Part shown: in pieces, positions 1 to 6,875 of the stretch
How the letters are laid out: every line of letters starts with the position of its first letter
How positions within the stretch are numbered: position 1 is the first letter of the stretch
From: a virus
Length of the DNA stretch: 26,257 bases
Virus record (IMG/VR): IMGVR_UViG_3300036790_000816
Span: 1 to 26,257 of that record
Direction: 5' to 3' (one strand)
Position numbers and translations under genes: made by a program
The notes under the pieces: generated by a model
The model's database searches: none
What the model saw: only the letters and a program-made list of their open reading frames with translations
What the model was told of the DNA's origin: nothing

Positions 1-939
1 CTAGAGCCGCTTCATCAGGTCTTCGGTTTCGGCCGGCGTGCCGACCGACAGCGCTGTCAGCTCGCGGTCGATCCGCTTGCTGAGCCCGGAGAGCACGCGG
101 CCGGTGCCGATCTCGACCACCTCCTCAACCTCGTTCTGCTTGAACAGCAGGACCGTCTCGCGCCAGCGCACCATCTGCGTGACCTGCTCGACGAGGAGCT
201 CGCGGATTATGTCGACATCCTCGGTCGCCGTCGCCGTTACATTGGCGACCACCGGCACCAGAGGCGGGTTGAGCCGCGTCTCGGCGAGAGCCTCGGCCAT
301 CACGTCGGCGGCGGGCGCCATCAGGCTGCAATGAAAGGGGGCGCTTACCGGCAGCAGTCGCGGTCGCGACCCGCGCGCGTGCGCCAGCGCGACCGCCCGC
401 TCAACCGCCTCGGCGCTGCCGCTGACGACGATCTGGCCCGGGCAATTGTCGTTGGCGACGTCGCAGACGCCGTCGCCTGCCGCCTCGGCCGCAACCTCGC
501 GCGCAATCCCGATATCGAGGCCGAGCAACGCCGCCATCGCACCGGTGCCCATGGGCACGGCCTTTTGCATCGCCTGGCCGCGCCGCTTGACGAGCCGCAC
601 CGCGTCGGCGATCGCGAGAGTTCCCGCCGCCGCAAGCGCGGAGTACTCCCCGAGCGAATGCCCGGCGACATAGGCGATGTGTTTCTCGGCGTCGAACCCG
701 GCCTCCGCTTCGAGCACGCGGATGACCGCGAGGCTCGCCGCGACCAGCGCCGGTTGCGCATTCTCCGTCAGCATCAGGTCGCTTTCGGGCCCATCGAACA
801 TCAGCCGCGACAGATGCTGCGACAGCGCGTCGTCGACCTCCTGGAACAGCAGCCGTGCCGCCGAGAACGCCTCGGCGAGCCCCTTACCCATCCCCGGCGC
901 TTGCGACCCCTGACCCGGAAACACAAAGGCGCGCTTCAT
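1..939 (-). CDS. fabD: Malonyl-CoA:ACP transacylase FabD
   Basis: This 312-aa cytoplasmic enzyme moves malonyl groups from CoA to acyl carrier protein, the committed loading step of type II fatty-acid synthesis. The family signatures are plain: the N-terminal FPGQGSQ, the nucleophile elbow GHSLGEYS with catalytic Ser95, and the catalytic His203 in APFHCSL. Length matches the family (about 310 aa) and the frame is intact. The ATG follows a G-rich Shine-Dalgarno region at 951-956. It is the only clearly bacterial housekeeping gene in the window. It lies immediately downstream of the last phage gene and on the same strand, so phage late transcription could run into it. It has its own promoter-like sequence at 972-999. 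The identification is firm. That it marks the prophage/chromosome boundary is inference. Confidence 0.98.
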   Translation of the reverse strand: MKRAFVFPGQGSQAPGMGKGLAEAFSAARLLFQEVDDALSQHLSRLMFDGPESDLMLTENAQPALVAASLAVIRVLEAEAGFDAEKHIAYVAGHSLGEYSALAAAGTLAIADAVRLVKRRGQAMQKAVPMGTGAMAALLGLDIGIAREVAAEAAGDGVCDVANDNCPGQIVVSGSAEAVERAVALAHARGSRPRLLPVSAPFHCSLMAPAADVMAEALAETRLNPPLVPVVANVTATATEDVDIIRELLVEQVTQMVRWRETVLLFKQNEVEEVVEIGTGRVLSGLSKRIDRELTALSVGTPAETEDLMKRL

Positions 940-971
940 CCCGCAATGTCCCCCCGCCCCGTAATGCGGTG

Positions 972-999
972 GTCATAAACACACGGGCGGCCGTGTCAA
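972..999 (-). promoter_or_regulatory. Probable sigma70 promoter of fabD, with internal inverted repeat
   Basis: On the minus strand TTGACA (999-994), a 16-nt spacer and TATGAC (977-972) form a good sigma70-type promoter. The expected start is near 965, about 26 nt before the fabD ATG. The spacer holds the inverted repeat ACACGG-N4-CCGTGT (981-996), which could be an operator. It could also be a weak stem-loop at the end of phage transcription, since GTTTAT follows on the minus strand. Confidence 0.6.
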
Positions 1000-1017
1000 G
1001 GCGAAGCGAAGCTCGGG

Positions 1018-1254
1018 TCAGCGGCAAAAGCGCAGATCGTCGCGCTCTTGCTCGTAGTCGCTCATGACCTGGCGGAGAACGCTGTCGCGCGGAAGTTTGT
1101 CTAGCGCAGCCTGGACCTTGTCGAGAGTCGCCTTGTCGTAGTGGACCGGGATCGGGCAGCCGGTACCCCGGCCGCTGCCCGTGTCCTGATCCTTGTCGCC
1201 GCAGCCCGCCATCAGCAGGCACGCGGCCACGGCCAGTGCCGCCGCGATCCGCAT
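1018..1254 (-). CDS. Small lipoprotein, last gene of the phage block
   Basis: The 78-aa product has a hydrophobic signal peptide ending in LMAG, with the lipidated Cys at position 18. A mature part of about 60 residues follows, charged and mostly helical, with a short GSGRG linker. It should be anchored in a membrane facing the periplasm. Small outer-membrane lipoproteins beside phage lysis genes are often o-spanins (Rz1 type). This one lacks the Pro-rich Rz1 character and no i-spanin partner overlaps it, so spanin is only one option. The ATG at 1254 is chosen because the signal peptide begins there. An AGGGGG Shine-Dalgarno precedes it by a few bases, inside a very stable hairpin (1261-1306). 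It may belong to the phage or to the flanking chromosome. Confidence 0.7.
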   Translation of the reverse strand: MRIAAALAVAACLLMAGCGDKDQDTGSGRGTGCPIPVHYDKATLDKVQAALDKLPRDSVLRQVMSDYEQERDDLRFCR

Positions 1255-1260
1255 CGCATT

Positions 1261-1306
1261 CCCCCTGCCCCCGCGTCGGCGCACGATGCCGAGCGGGGGC
1301 AGGGGG
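1261..1306 (-). promoter_or_regulatory. Very stable hairpin with 14-bp perfect arms over an RBS
   Basis: The 14-nt arms at 1261-1274 and 1293-1306 are perfectly complementary. Inside them TCGGC (1276-1280) pairs with GCCGA (1288-1292), leaving a 7-nt loop. On the minus-strand transcript the 3' arm contains the AGGGGG that would serve as ribosome-binding site for the 78-aa lipoprotein. No T-run follows on either strand, so it is not a standard intrinsic terminator. RNA stability, translational control or a processing site are the likelier roles. Confidence 0.75.
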
Positions 1307-1331
1307 ATCAAGTGACACGGCGCCGCGCCCG

Positions 1332-1715
1332 TCAGCCCTGGCGCTGGTCGGCCAGGGTTGCGATCTGCCCGACAAGCTGGCCGAGCCAGATCGCGGTCGA
1401 CAGCGCGTCGCCCGAAGGCGGATCGGCGCAAGCGGCATCGCCAAAGCTCTCGATCGAGGTGATCTTGGCCTCGGCCTCCCCCGGCACCAGCCCGGTCTTG
1501 ACCACGGCGTCGGTCGCCGCCTTTCCGGTGTCGTAGGCGACGCAGGCATCCTTGACGACCGCGTCGGCACCGGCCGCAACCGTGTTGGCGATCGTCAGCA
1601 CACTCGAAGCCGCCCCCAGCGCCGAGCCGGCCGCGACGAGCCCGCCGCAGCCCCCAAGGGACATGACCAGCGGCAGCGCCCCGCAGAGCGCCAGTGCCGT
1701 CCCGATCCGCGCCAT
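1332..1715 (-). CDS. Putative lipoprotein, Ala-rich
   Basis: The 127-aa protein begins with a signal peptide and a lipobox-like SLGGC, with Cys around position 20. A low-complexity small-residue stretch and a helical mature part with three further Cys follow. No family is recognised. The ATG at 1715 is preferred to an upstream in-frame start because the signal peptide begins here and only 2 nt separate it from the stop of the preceding gene, suggesting translational coupling. It is the middle of three successive lipoprotein genes that follow the lysozyme and a 59-aa membrane peptide. Roles could include outer-membrane disruption at lysis or surface exclusion by the lysogen. Neither is shown by the sequence. 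Confidence 0.72.
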   Translation of the reverse strand: MARIGTALALCGALPLVMSLGGCGGLVAAGSALGAASSVLTIANTVAAGADAVVKDACVAYDTGKAATDAVVKTGLVPGEAEAKITSIESFGDAACADPPSGDALSTAIWLGQLVGQIATLADQRQG

Positions 1716-1717
1716 CG

Positions 1718-2167
1718 TCACTTCGCCGCCGGCAGCGTGACCCCGGCGGCGGTCCACGCCTTTTCCAGCGCCTCATACAAATTCATGACCTCGCCGGCGG
1801 CCTGCGCCACATTGGCCGGCGCCGGGTTCGGGGGACACAGCGGTCCGGCGGCGGCGATGCTCGCGGCGATCGCCTGCTGCGTCGTGGCCGGGATCAGCTT
1901 CGGATCGATCCCTTCGATCGCCGAGACGATCTCGCTCCCCATCGACACCGCGCCGCAGGTATCGGAGAGGATTTTCGGCGCATCGGTCGCGATCGCGTTG
2001 TCGGCCTCGTCGAGGTAGCCCGAGATCGTCGGGTCGAGCACGGCGACATAGCTCAGCGCCGTCGACGCATCCGAGGAGCCCAAGAGGGCATTGATGTCGC
2101 TCGCTGGCTGCGAGCTGCATGCGGCGAGGCCGAGCACGGCGGCAAGAGCCGGGAGGGCGCGCCTCAT
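1718..2167 (-). CDS. Putative lipoprotein
   Basis: This 149-aa protein has a textbook lipoprotein signal (lipobox LAAC, Cys17), then Ser-rich residues and a mostly helical mature region with two more Cys. No named domain is recognised. Its ATG overlaps the TGA of the 59-aa membrane peptide gene (ATGA), and its own stop lies 2 nt from the start of the next lipoprotein gene, so the cassette is translated as a unit. Its size and Ala-rich helical style resemble the 127-aa neighbour. The two may be diverged paralogues or partners in one envelope complex, which is inference. Confidence 0.78.
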   Translation of the reverse strand: MRRALPALAAVLGLAACSSQPASDINALLGSSDASTALSYVAVLDPTISGYLDEADNAIATDAPKILSDTCGAVSMGSEIVSAIEGIDPKLIPATTQQAIAASIAAAGPLCPPNPAPANVAQAAGEVMNLYEALEKAWTAAGVTLPAAK

Positions 2168-2343
2168 CGGGCACCTCCCGAGTTCGCCGGGATCAGGATC
2201 GCCGGCAGCGACCCGATCATGACCGTCGCAAGCGCGCTCCAGGTGATCTGGCCGCTCAAGGCCGCGATCAGCGACCCGAGATCGGTACTGAGCGCAACCT
2301 GCGTCGCATGCTCGCCGAGGCGAGCCTTGATGTAAGTGAACAT
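2164..2343 (-). CDS. 59-aa single-span membrane peptide (holin candidate)
   Basis: The 59-aa reading frame starts at ATG 2343 with a good GGAGA Shine-Dalgarno at 2351-2355 and ends in an ATGA overlap with the next gene. The N-terminal half is amphipathic (MFTYIKARLGEHA). The C-terminal half is one hydrophobic stretch of about 20 residues (SALATVMIGSLPAILIPA), followed by a short tail. Its place right after the endolysin gene suggests a small holin, pinholin or antiholin, or a lysis accessory. No family is recognised. It is too short for most gene callers, but the RBS, the coupling on its downstream side and the absence of any alternative gene support it. Confidence 0.68.
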   Translation of the reverse strand: MFTYIKARLGEHATQVALSTDLGSLIAALSGQITWSALATVMIGSLPAILIPANSGGAR

Positions 2344-2410
2344 GCGATTGTCTCCGTTGGGGGAAAATCAGGCCGGGACCGGGCGCCACCGCGAACGCAG
2401 CGGGAGGCGC

Positions 2411-2441
2411 GCCGGGAAACCTGGAGTTCGGCGTTTCCGGC
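2411..2441 (-). repeat. Hairpin between lysozyme and membrane-peptide genes
   Basis: GCCGGGAAAC (2411-2420) pairs with GTTTCCGGC (2433-2441), leaving one bulged base and a 12-nt loop. The 148-nt gap 2344-2491 holds no other gene that I can support. There is no T-run, so it is probably an RNA-stability or processing structure rather than a terminator. Confidence 0.4.
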
Positions 2442-2491
2442 GCAGTGCCGGCGAGATCGATGAATGGCAGCCGCGCTTAAGGCGGCTTGGT

Positions 2492-3154
2492 TCACGCGGC
2501 GAGGAAGGGGCCGGTTGCGTGCCAGGTACGGAGCTGCGCCTCGGTCCCGACCCAGACCGAGCGATCGACATGGCCGGTGATCCCGGCGATGACACCCGCC
2601 TCGGTGTATTGGTGGAAATCATAAGGACGCGGGGCCGGGCGCCCCGGCGGCAGCCTCGGTACACGGGTGACGAGGCGCGCGTAGTCGCCGGTGCGGCTTC
2701 CTTGCGGGTATTCCGGCAGCATCAGCGGCCAGCCCGACAGCGTCGGGTTGGCCGCCGCGAGCTGCGCCCAGCCGTAATACATCGTTGGGTCGCGCCCAGT
2801 CGCCTCGCGGACGGCATTGCCGATCTCGACCACCGCCTCGACCGGCGCCGGCGTCTCCCAGTCGATCATTGCCGGGTCGCCTTTGCCGATCCCGGATACG
2901 TTGAGGAAATGCGCAGCCTGCGCGGCGCCGGCGACACCGGGATCGACAAAGTGGTACGGCACGGCGAGCAGGCCGGCCGCCAGGGCGCCCGCCCGGTTTT
3001 TCGCGTAGAGCGGGTCGACGTTTCCGCCGCCCTCGCTCGCCTTGATCAGCACGAGCGCGATCCCGGAGGCGGCAACCGCCCGCCAATCGATCGCGCCGTT
3101 CCAATGCGAGACATCGACGACCCCGTCGAACACGGGGTCGGGCAGAGCTGTCAT
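2492..3154 (-). CDS. GH25 phage lysozyme (endolysin)
   Basis: The 220-aa muramidase cleaves the MurNAc-GlcNAc bond of peptidoglycan at lysis. The family GH25 features are clear: DVSHWNG near the N-terminus with catalytic Asp14, the central strand MIDWET with the Asp98/Glu100 pair, then YYGWAQLA and a C-terminal strand YDFHQYT. The protein is essentially a bare catalytic domain with no cell-wall-binding repeats and no signal peptide, so a holin or other export route is needed. A GGAGG Shine-Dalgarno (3161-3165) precedes the ATG. It sits between a coiled-coil membrane protein and a 59-aa membrane peptide, either of which could be the holin. Confidence 0.95.
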   Translation of the reverse strand: MTALPDPVFDGVVDVSHWNGAIDWRAVAASGIALVLIKASEGGGNVDPLYAKNRAGALAAGLLAVPYHFVDPGVAGAAQAAHFLNVSGIGKGDPAMIDWETPAPVEAVVEIGNAVREATGRDPTMYYGWAQLAAANPTLSGWPLMLPEYPQGSRTGDYARLVTRVPRLPPGRPAPRPYDFHQYTEAGVIAGITGHVDRSVWVGTEAQLRTWHATGPFLAA

Positions 3155-3170
3155 CGGCGCCTCCGCTAGG

Positions 3171-3467
3171 TTAGGGATGGATATCGAGCCAGCGCGCGGC
3201 GACCGCGCCGAGAACGCCTGAGCCGCCGCTCAGGAGCGCCGTCACCGCCATGCGCCAGCGGTGATGAGCGTGGTCGGCGGAATTGCGCGCCGCCGCGTCG
3301 CTGGCGAGCCGCAGCTCGACCGCCCTGACACGGCGGTCGAGCTCCGCCAGGTCGCCCGAGCGCGACCGCAGATCGCCGCGCAGTTCGTCGATGCGCTGGC
3401 CGAGGGCACGGACTTCGGCGCATAAGACCCCGAGCGCGCGATCGACATTGTCGGCGTCGGCTATCAC
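3171..3467 (-). CDS. Coiled-coil protein with C-terminal membrane span (XhlA/holin-like)
   Basis: The 98-aa product has an N-terminal heptad-rich coiled coil (about residues 5-55, LGQRIDELRGDLRS and LAELDRRVRAVELRL). A basic hinge (HHRWRM) and one hydrophobic span (about 72-92) follow. This topology matches haemolysin XhlA-type lysis accessory proteins and some holins. The sequence itself is not a clear match to a named family. The GTG start overlaps the TGA of the upstream spike gene (GTGA), and the lysozyme gene follows after 16 nt. Context and topology suggest a lysis role. A structural membrane tether is the alternative. Confidence 0.75.
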   Translation of the reverse strand: MIADADNVDRALGVLCAEVRALGQRIDELRGDLRSRSGDLAELDRRVRAVELRLASDAAARNSADHAHHRWRMAVTALLSGGSGVLGAVAARWLDIHP

Positions 3468-4909
3468 TGGTTCGCCGCCAGGTTGGCGATCGCGTTGTCG
3501 TTGGCGAAGGTCGGGAAGAAGATCGCCTTCCCGAAGTGGCCATCCCAGTCAGCGCCGCCCCCCGGATTGTTACCGAGACGCTCGGTCGTAACTCCCACGG
3601 GCATCGATCCTGACGACGCACTGATGACGGCCCCGCCATTGACGCTGGCTCGGAACGAATTCGCCTGGGCCGCGAAGGCGATCGTGTAGGGGGTGTTGGC
3701 TGAAGCCGCGCCAAGATCGATTGTCGCTTGAGTAGCGCCGCCCGACGCCACGACAAGGTTCAGATGTCCGGTCGAACCGTTGTAAATCAAGATGAAGCGG
3801 TTACTCGACGATCCGTCGTCGAGCTCCCAAGCCGTCATGTTTGATGCTGCAAATCCCGGGGGCGTGACGACCTTCACGACCTTGGTAAAGGCGCTTCCGA
3901 TCGTCCACGGATTGTTGAGCGCGTCGGCTGCGCGGGTCACGGCGGCGCCGGTCGTCAGGATTGGGCTCGACGCAAATGGGTTCTGCTCGAGCTGCGGCCA
4001 GCCAATTCGCAGCGTGAAGTCGACGGCAACCCCCGACGACATCGTGGCGAGTATCTGGCTCATCACGAACGCCGTGGAGGCGTTGCTGAGAATTCGCGCC
4101 ACGGCGGTGCGGGCAGCGGGGAGCGACCCTGCCGCGGGGGTTATGCTCGTCTGGGTCTTGGCGAGAAACGATCCGCTGTTGTCGAGTTCCAGAACCGCGG
4201 ACAACAGGCTGACATTCGCCAGCGATCCGCCGACGAGAGTAATAAACGCCGATCCCGTCCAGGTCTGGCCAGAAACCGCCGCTACCAGAGCGGTCCCATC
4301 GAACCCGATGAGCGTTGCTCCTGACGCCGAACCCGACGTGGTGCCGAAGTATCGGATGTCGACGTAATTGATCCCGCTCTCGGTGCCCGACCCGACGATC
4401 TGGCGAGACAAGCCGGCAAATGTCGACGACGCGACCCAATCCGTCGGCAGCGTCCCCGGTGACCCGGCCGCGACGCCCTGCATCGTGTTGTTGCGGAGGC
4501 TGTTGACGCTTGCCCCTTCGAGCAAAAGCCCCTGCGCAACCCCGGTCGGACAGTCGAACCGGAGGACGTTGCTGCCGACGCTCGCGAAAGCGGCGGCAGG
4601 GCTCGTATAGGTCGCCGCGGACGCGCGCGAGAAGCTCGCACCGACCGCGGCGGCAAAGGCGGTATAGGAACCGTACGCCCGGCCGTTGTACCAGTAATGC
4701 CCGGCGGCGTAGTCCTCGTACTTGCTCGGCGCCCGGCCCCCGATCAGCGGCAGCCAGGACGGCGTGGTGTCGTTGAGGAGGAGCTGGCGCAGGAGATCGG
4801 CACGCGCGGGCCCGGCCCAGGCGCAGCCAAGCGTGGCCGCAAGGGCTAACCCCGCGACCTCTCGGCGGCGCGGCGTCATCGGTGGGCGCTTCATGGTGTC
4901 GCCGCTCAC
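3464..4909 (-). CDS. Exported tail/head spike protein with lectin-like C-terminal domain
   Basis: The 481-aa protein has three parts. It opens with a signal peptide containing an RRRE twin-arginine-like motif, a hydrophobic core and an AGPARA cleavage region. A middle region follows with the phage spike/fibre signature (SFSRASAATYT, then NVLRFDC and GLLLEGASVN, about residues 92-137). The C-terminal third is beta-rich and resembles a concanavalin-A/LamG jelly roll (ELDDGSSSNRFILIYNG, then ATIDLGAASANTPYTIAF). Such modules bind receptors or glycans on virions. GTG 4909 overlaps the preceding stop (GTGA). ATG 4894 is an alternative start. The signal peptide is odd for a particle protein that would be assembled in the cytoplasm. 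Confidence 0.8.
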   Translation of the reverse strand: MSGDTMKRPPMTPRRREVAGLALAATLGCAWAGPARADLLRQLLLNDTTPSWLPLIGGRAPSKYEDYAAGHYWYNGRAYGSYTAFAAAVGASFSRASAATYTSPAAAFASVGSNVLRFDCPTGVAQGLLLEGASVNSLRNNTMQGVAAGSPGTLPTDWVASSTFAGLSRQIVGSGTESGINYVDIRYFGTTSGSASGATLIGFDGTALVAAVSGQTWTGSAFITLVGGSLANVSLLSAVLELDNSGSFLAKTQTSITPAAGSLPAARTAVARILSNASTAFVMSQILATMSSGVAVDFTLRIGWPQLEQNPFASSPILTTGAAVTRAADALNNPWTIGSAFTKVVKVVTPPGFAASNMTAWELDDGSSSNRFILIYNGSTGHLNLVVASGGATQATIDLGAASANTPYTIAFAAQANSFRASVNGGAVISASSGSMPVGVTTERLGNNPGGGADWDGHFGKAIFFPTFANDNAIANLAANQ

Positions 4910-5571
4910 TGGTGCTGCTGAACGACCTGGACGCCGACCCGCAGGTCGGTCGTCGAGCCCGGGGTGAAGGTGCTGCCCGACACCATCGTGTAGTAGAGCG
5001 TCGCCGCGCCTGAACGCGGGATCCGGGCGAGGTTCGAATTGTCGCCGAAGCTGACCGAGCTTCCCGTGCCCGCCGCGAGCGTCACCGCGAACGGCACGAT
5101 GACAAGCCGATCGATATCGAGAAGCCCGTCGGATCCCGGCGTCGTCGTGTCCAGCACGAACGTGCCCTTGTCGTTGAACGTCGAATGCTGCGGCGCACTG
5201 TCGAAGAGATAGACCGTCAGCATCGGAGTCTGCCCCGACAGCGACTTCACGTTGATGTCTTCGACCAGCGCGATGGGACCCGAACCCTGAAACGACAGCG
5301 AATTCAATCCGCCGACGTCGTTACCCGAGGCATAGGCCGACGCCGAGACGGCCGGAACCGAAACTGTCCGATCCGAGAAGCTTTCGGTCGGCAGCGGACG
5401 CGCGGTGCTCGCCGGCACGACGTGACCGCTCTGATCCGACCAGCCGACTTCGACCGGCGCCGCGGGCACGCCCTGCATCGCCGGCTGATAGTTCAGGTCG
5501 GCCCACGCCGCCGCGGCGGGAACGATCGACGCGGCCATCAGCAGCGCCGCGGAAACACGACGGTGTCGCAT
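4906..5571 (-). CDS. Exported beta-rich phage structural protein, unknown role
   Basis: The 221-aa protein starts with an apparent Sec signal peptide (RHRR, hydrophobic core, AAAAWA). A Gln/Pro-rich stretch follows (ARPLPTESFSDRTV), then a beta-sandwich-like region with VPAVSASAYASGNDVGGL and FDSAPQHSTFNDKGTFVLD. I recognise this pattern from unnamed virion-associated proteins of alphaproteobacterial phages, but no function is known to me. The ATG at 5571 overlaps the stop of the Mtd-like fibre gene (TGATG), and its own stop overlaps the start of the lectin-like spike. It therefore belongs to a three-gene fibre cassette and may be a base or adaptor. An in-frame TTG one codon upstream is less likely to be the start. 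Confidence 0.75.
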   Translation of the reverse strand: MRHRRVSAALLMAASIVPAAAAWADLNYQPAMQGVPAAPVEVGWSDQSGHVVPASTARPLPTESFSDRTVSVPAVSASAYASGNDVGGLNSLSFQGSGPIALVEDINVKSLSGQTPMLTVYLFDSAPQHSTFNDKGTFVLDTTTPGSDGLLDIDRLVIVPFAVTLAAGTGSSVSFGDNSNLARIPRSGAATLYYTMVSGSTFTPGSTTDLRVGVQVVQQHQ

Positions 5572-6023
5572 CAAAACCTCCGATACCAGGTGTTGTTGGT
5601 CGCGCGGTAGCGCCAGCCGGCGCCGGTATTGGCGGCGAGCGTCAGGCTGCCGCCGGTGACGCTTTGTCCCGATGCCGGATTTACCGTCAGCGCAGTGATC
5701 GTATGAGTCGTGCTGAGCTCGAAGAACTGCCCGTCATTGGCCGTCGGCGGGGTCACCACGGTCAGCGCCGACAGCGTCGCCGAGGGGTCGATGACGAATG
5801 CGGCGAGATACGTGCTCGCCGTCAACGTCACGCCGCTCGTGGGCTGCTGATAGGCATAGTTGCCGCCGCACGGTGCGCCGGCCTGATGGCCTCCGGCGGT
5901 GACGCCGTCCTGGACATGCAAAGTGAAATCGTCGCTGTTGACGACGATCTCGCCGGGGGGTCCGGTATAGCTCGCCACCTCGCCCGAGTTGCCCCGCGCG
6001 AGTTGAACCTGCGTGTGTGACAT
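5571..6023 (-). CDS. Tail fibre with Mtd-type N-terminal domain
   Basis: This 150-aa protein has an N-terminal segment of about 40 residues (QLARGNSGEVASYTG, PGEIVVNSDDFTLHVQDG) typical of the major-tropism-determinant N-terminal fold found in many phage fibres. A beta-rich C-terminal region follows, including GQFFELSTTHTITALTV and a terminal GWRYRATNNTWYRRF. It lacks the C-type-lectin variable domain of Bordetella phage Mtd, and no reverse transcriptase or template repeat is nearby, so it is not a diversity-generating target here. It overlaps the neighbouring genes by one base on both sides. It probably forms part of the host-contact apparatus. Confidence 0.85.
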   Translation of the reverse strand: MSHTQVQLARGNSGEVASYTGPPGEIVVNSDDFTLHVQDGVTAGGHQAGAPCGGNYAYQQPTSGVTLTASTYLAAFVIDPSATLSALTVVTPPTANDGQFFELSTTHTITALTVNPASGQSVTGGSLTLAANTGAGWRYRATNNTWYRRF

Positions 6024-6874
6024 CAGGGTATCGTTCCGAAGTTGATGGAAACGCCGACCGCTGCGGTCGCAGTGCCGAGATCGGCGGACCCGATCAGACT
6101 GGTGGCGATCGTGCCCCAGTCCTCGCCGGTCCCCGCCGCCAGCGCCGCGATGATCGGATTACCGAGCGGGTTCGTACCCGCCCCGCCGAGCGCGAGATCA
6201 TAGGGCGACACCACGGCGAGGCTTTGCAATTCCTGGCCGAGGAAATTGAATGCCGGCAGCTTCACGTAGATCGTCTGACCGATGAAGCTCGCCGGATAGC
6301 CGTAGCGGAACACCGCCGGGTCATTGGGGCCCAGCCGTCCGAATTGCGCGCCGCTCGCATGCGCGGTGACGGGCGTCCCATAGGCGCCGCGCCGCAGATA
6401 GGTGAGGTCGTATTTATACGATGCGGTCAGGGTCGCGGTCTCATACGCGACGAGCTCCCCGTCGCAGTAGCAGAGGGTCACCAGATTGTCGGCGTCGGCT
6501 GTCGTTCCCGACAGCAGCTGTCCCTCGCTTTCCGTCAGGTCCACGGCGAGCGTATGGGTCGTGTCCGGGTCGGCGGCGGCCGGCAGCGCGGCCGTCAGCA
6601 CACCCTGGCGGGCCCCCCGATACGCCGTGCCGGCAAAGGCATAGGTATTGCCGTCGCTCGACACCCAGATCTGGCAACCGCCCCAGTTCGGGCCGCCGGT
6701 CGCAAGGATCCACACCTCGTTGGTGCCGCCGGTGAGCCCCGGCGGCGGCTCGAAGATGACGGGCGCGTTGGTGTCGCCCGGCAGCACAAAGGGGTCGAGC
6801 GCCGCCCCGGCCGTCGCCTGCTTCGGATAGGCCGCCGCCGTGCCGATCCCGATCGGCGTGATCGTGCCCGGCAT
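6023..6874 (-). CDS. Tail hub/host-specificity protein, C-terminal half of a split gene
   Basis: The 283-aa protein carries motifs that in related phages form the distal part of a single large tail-tip protein: GGPNWGGCQIWVSSDG (about residues 60-75), ARQGVLTAALP, HTLAVDL, GQLLSG, LVTLCYCDGELVAYETATLT and YDLTYLRRGAYGTP. It starts one base after the TAG stop of the 451-aa hub gene and in another frame, so the ancestral protein appears split into two coupled genes at a domain linker. The C-terminal region (GTIATSLIGSADLGTATAA) is short compared with homologues that carry more fibre sequence. It likely sits at the tail tip and links the hub to the fibre proteins encoded next. Confidence 0.82.
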   Translation of the reverse strand: MPGTITPIGIGTAAAYPKQATAGAALDPFVLPGDTNAPVIFEPPPGLTGGTNEVWILATGGPNWGGCQIWVSSDGNTYAFAGTAYRGARQGVLTAALPAAADPDTTHTLAVDLTESEGQLLSGTTADADNLVTLCYCDGELVAYETATLTASYKYDLTYLRRGAYGTPVTAHASGAQFGRLGPNDPAVFRYGYPASFIGQTIYVKLPAFNFLGQELQSLAVVSPYDLALGGAGTNPLGNPIIAALAAGTGEDWGTIATSLIGSADLGTATAAVGVSINFGTIP

Positions 6875-6875
6875 G

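Noticed and set aside
940-1020. Attachment site (attL)
   Set aside because: The other end of the element is not in the window, so no duplicated core can be seen, and no tRNA or integrase is present.
2344-2491. An additional small gene after the lysozyme
   Set aside because: No frame has a good RBS and coding character; only a hairpin is evident.
5571-6023. Diversity-generating retroelement target
   Set aside because: The Mtd-type N-terminal domain is present, but there is no reverse transcriptase, template repeat or C-type-lectin variable region in the window.
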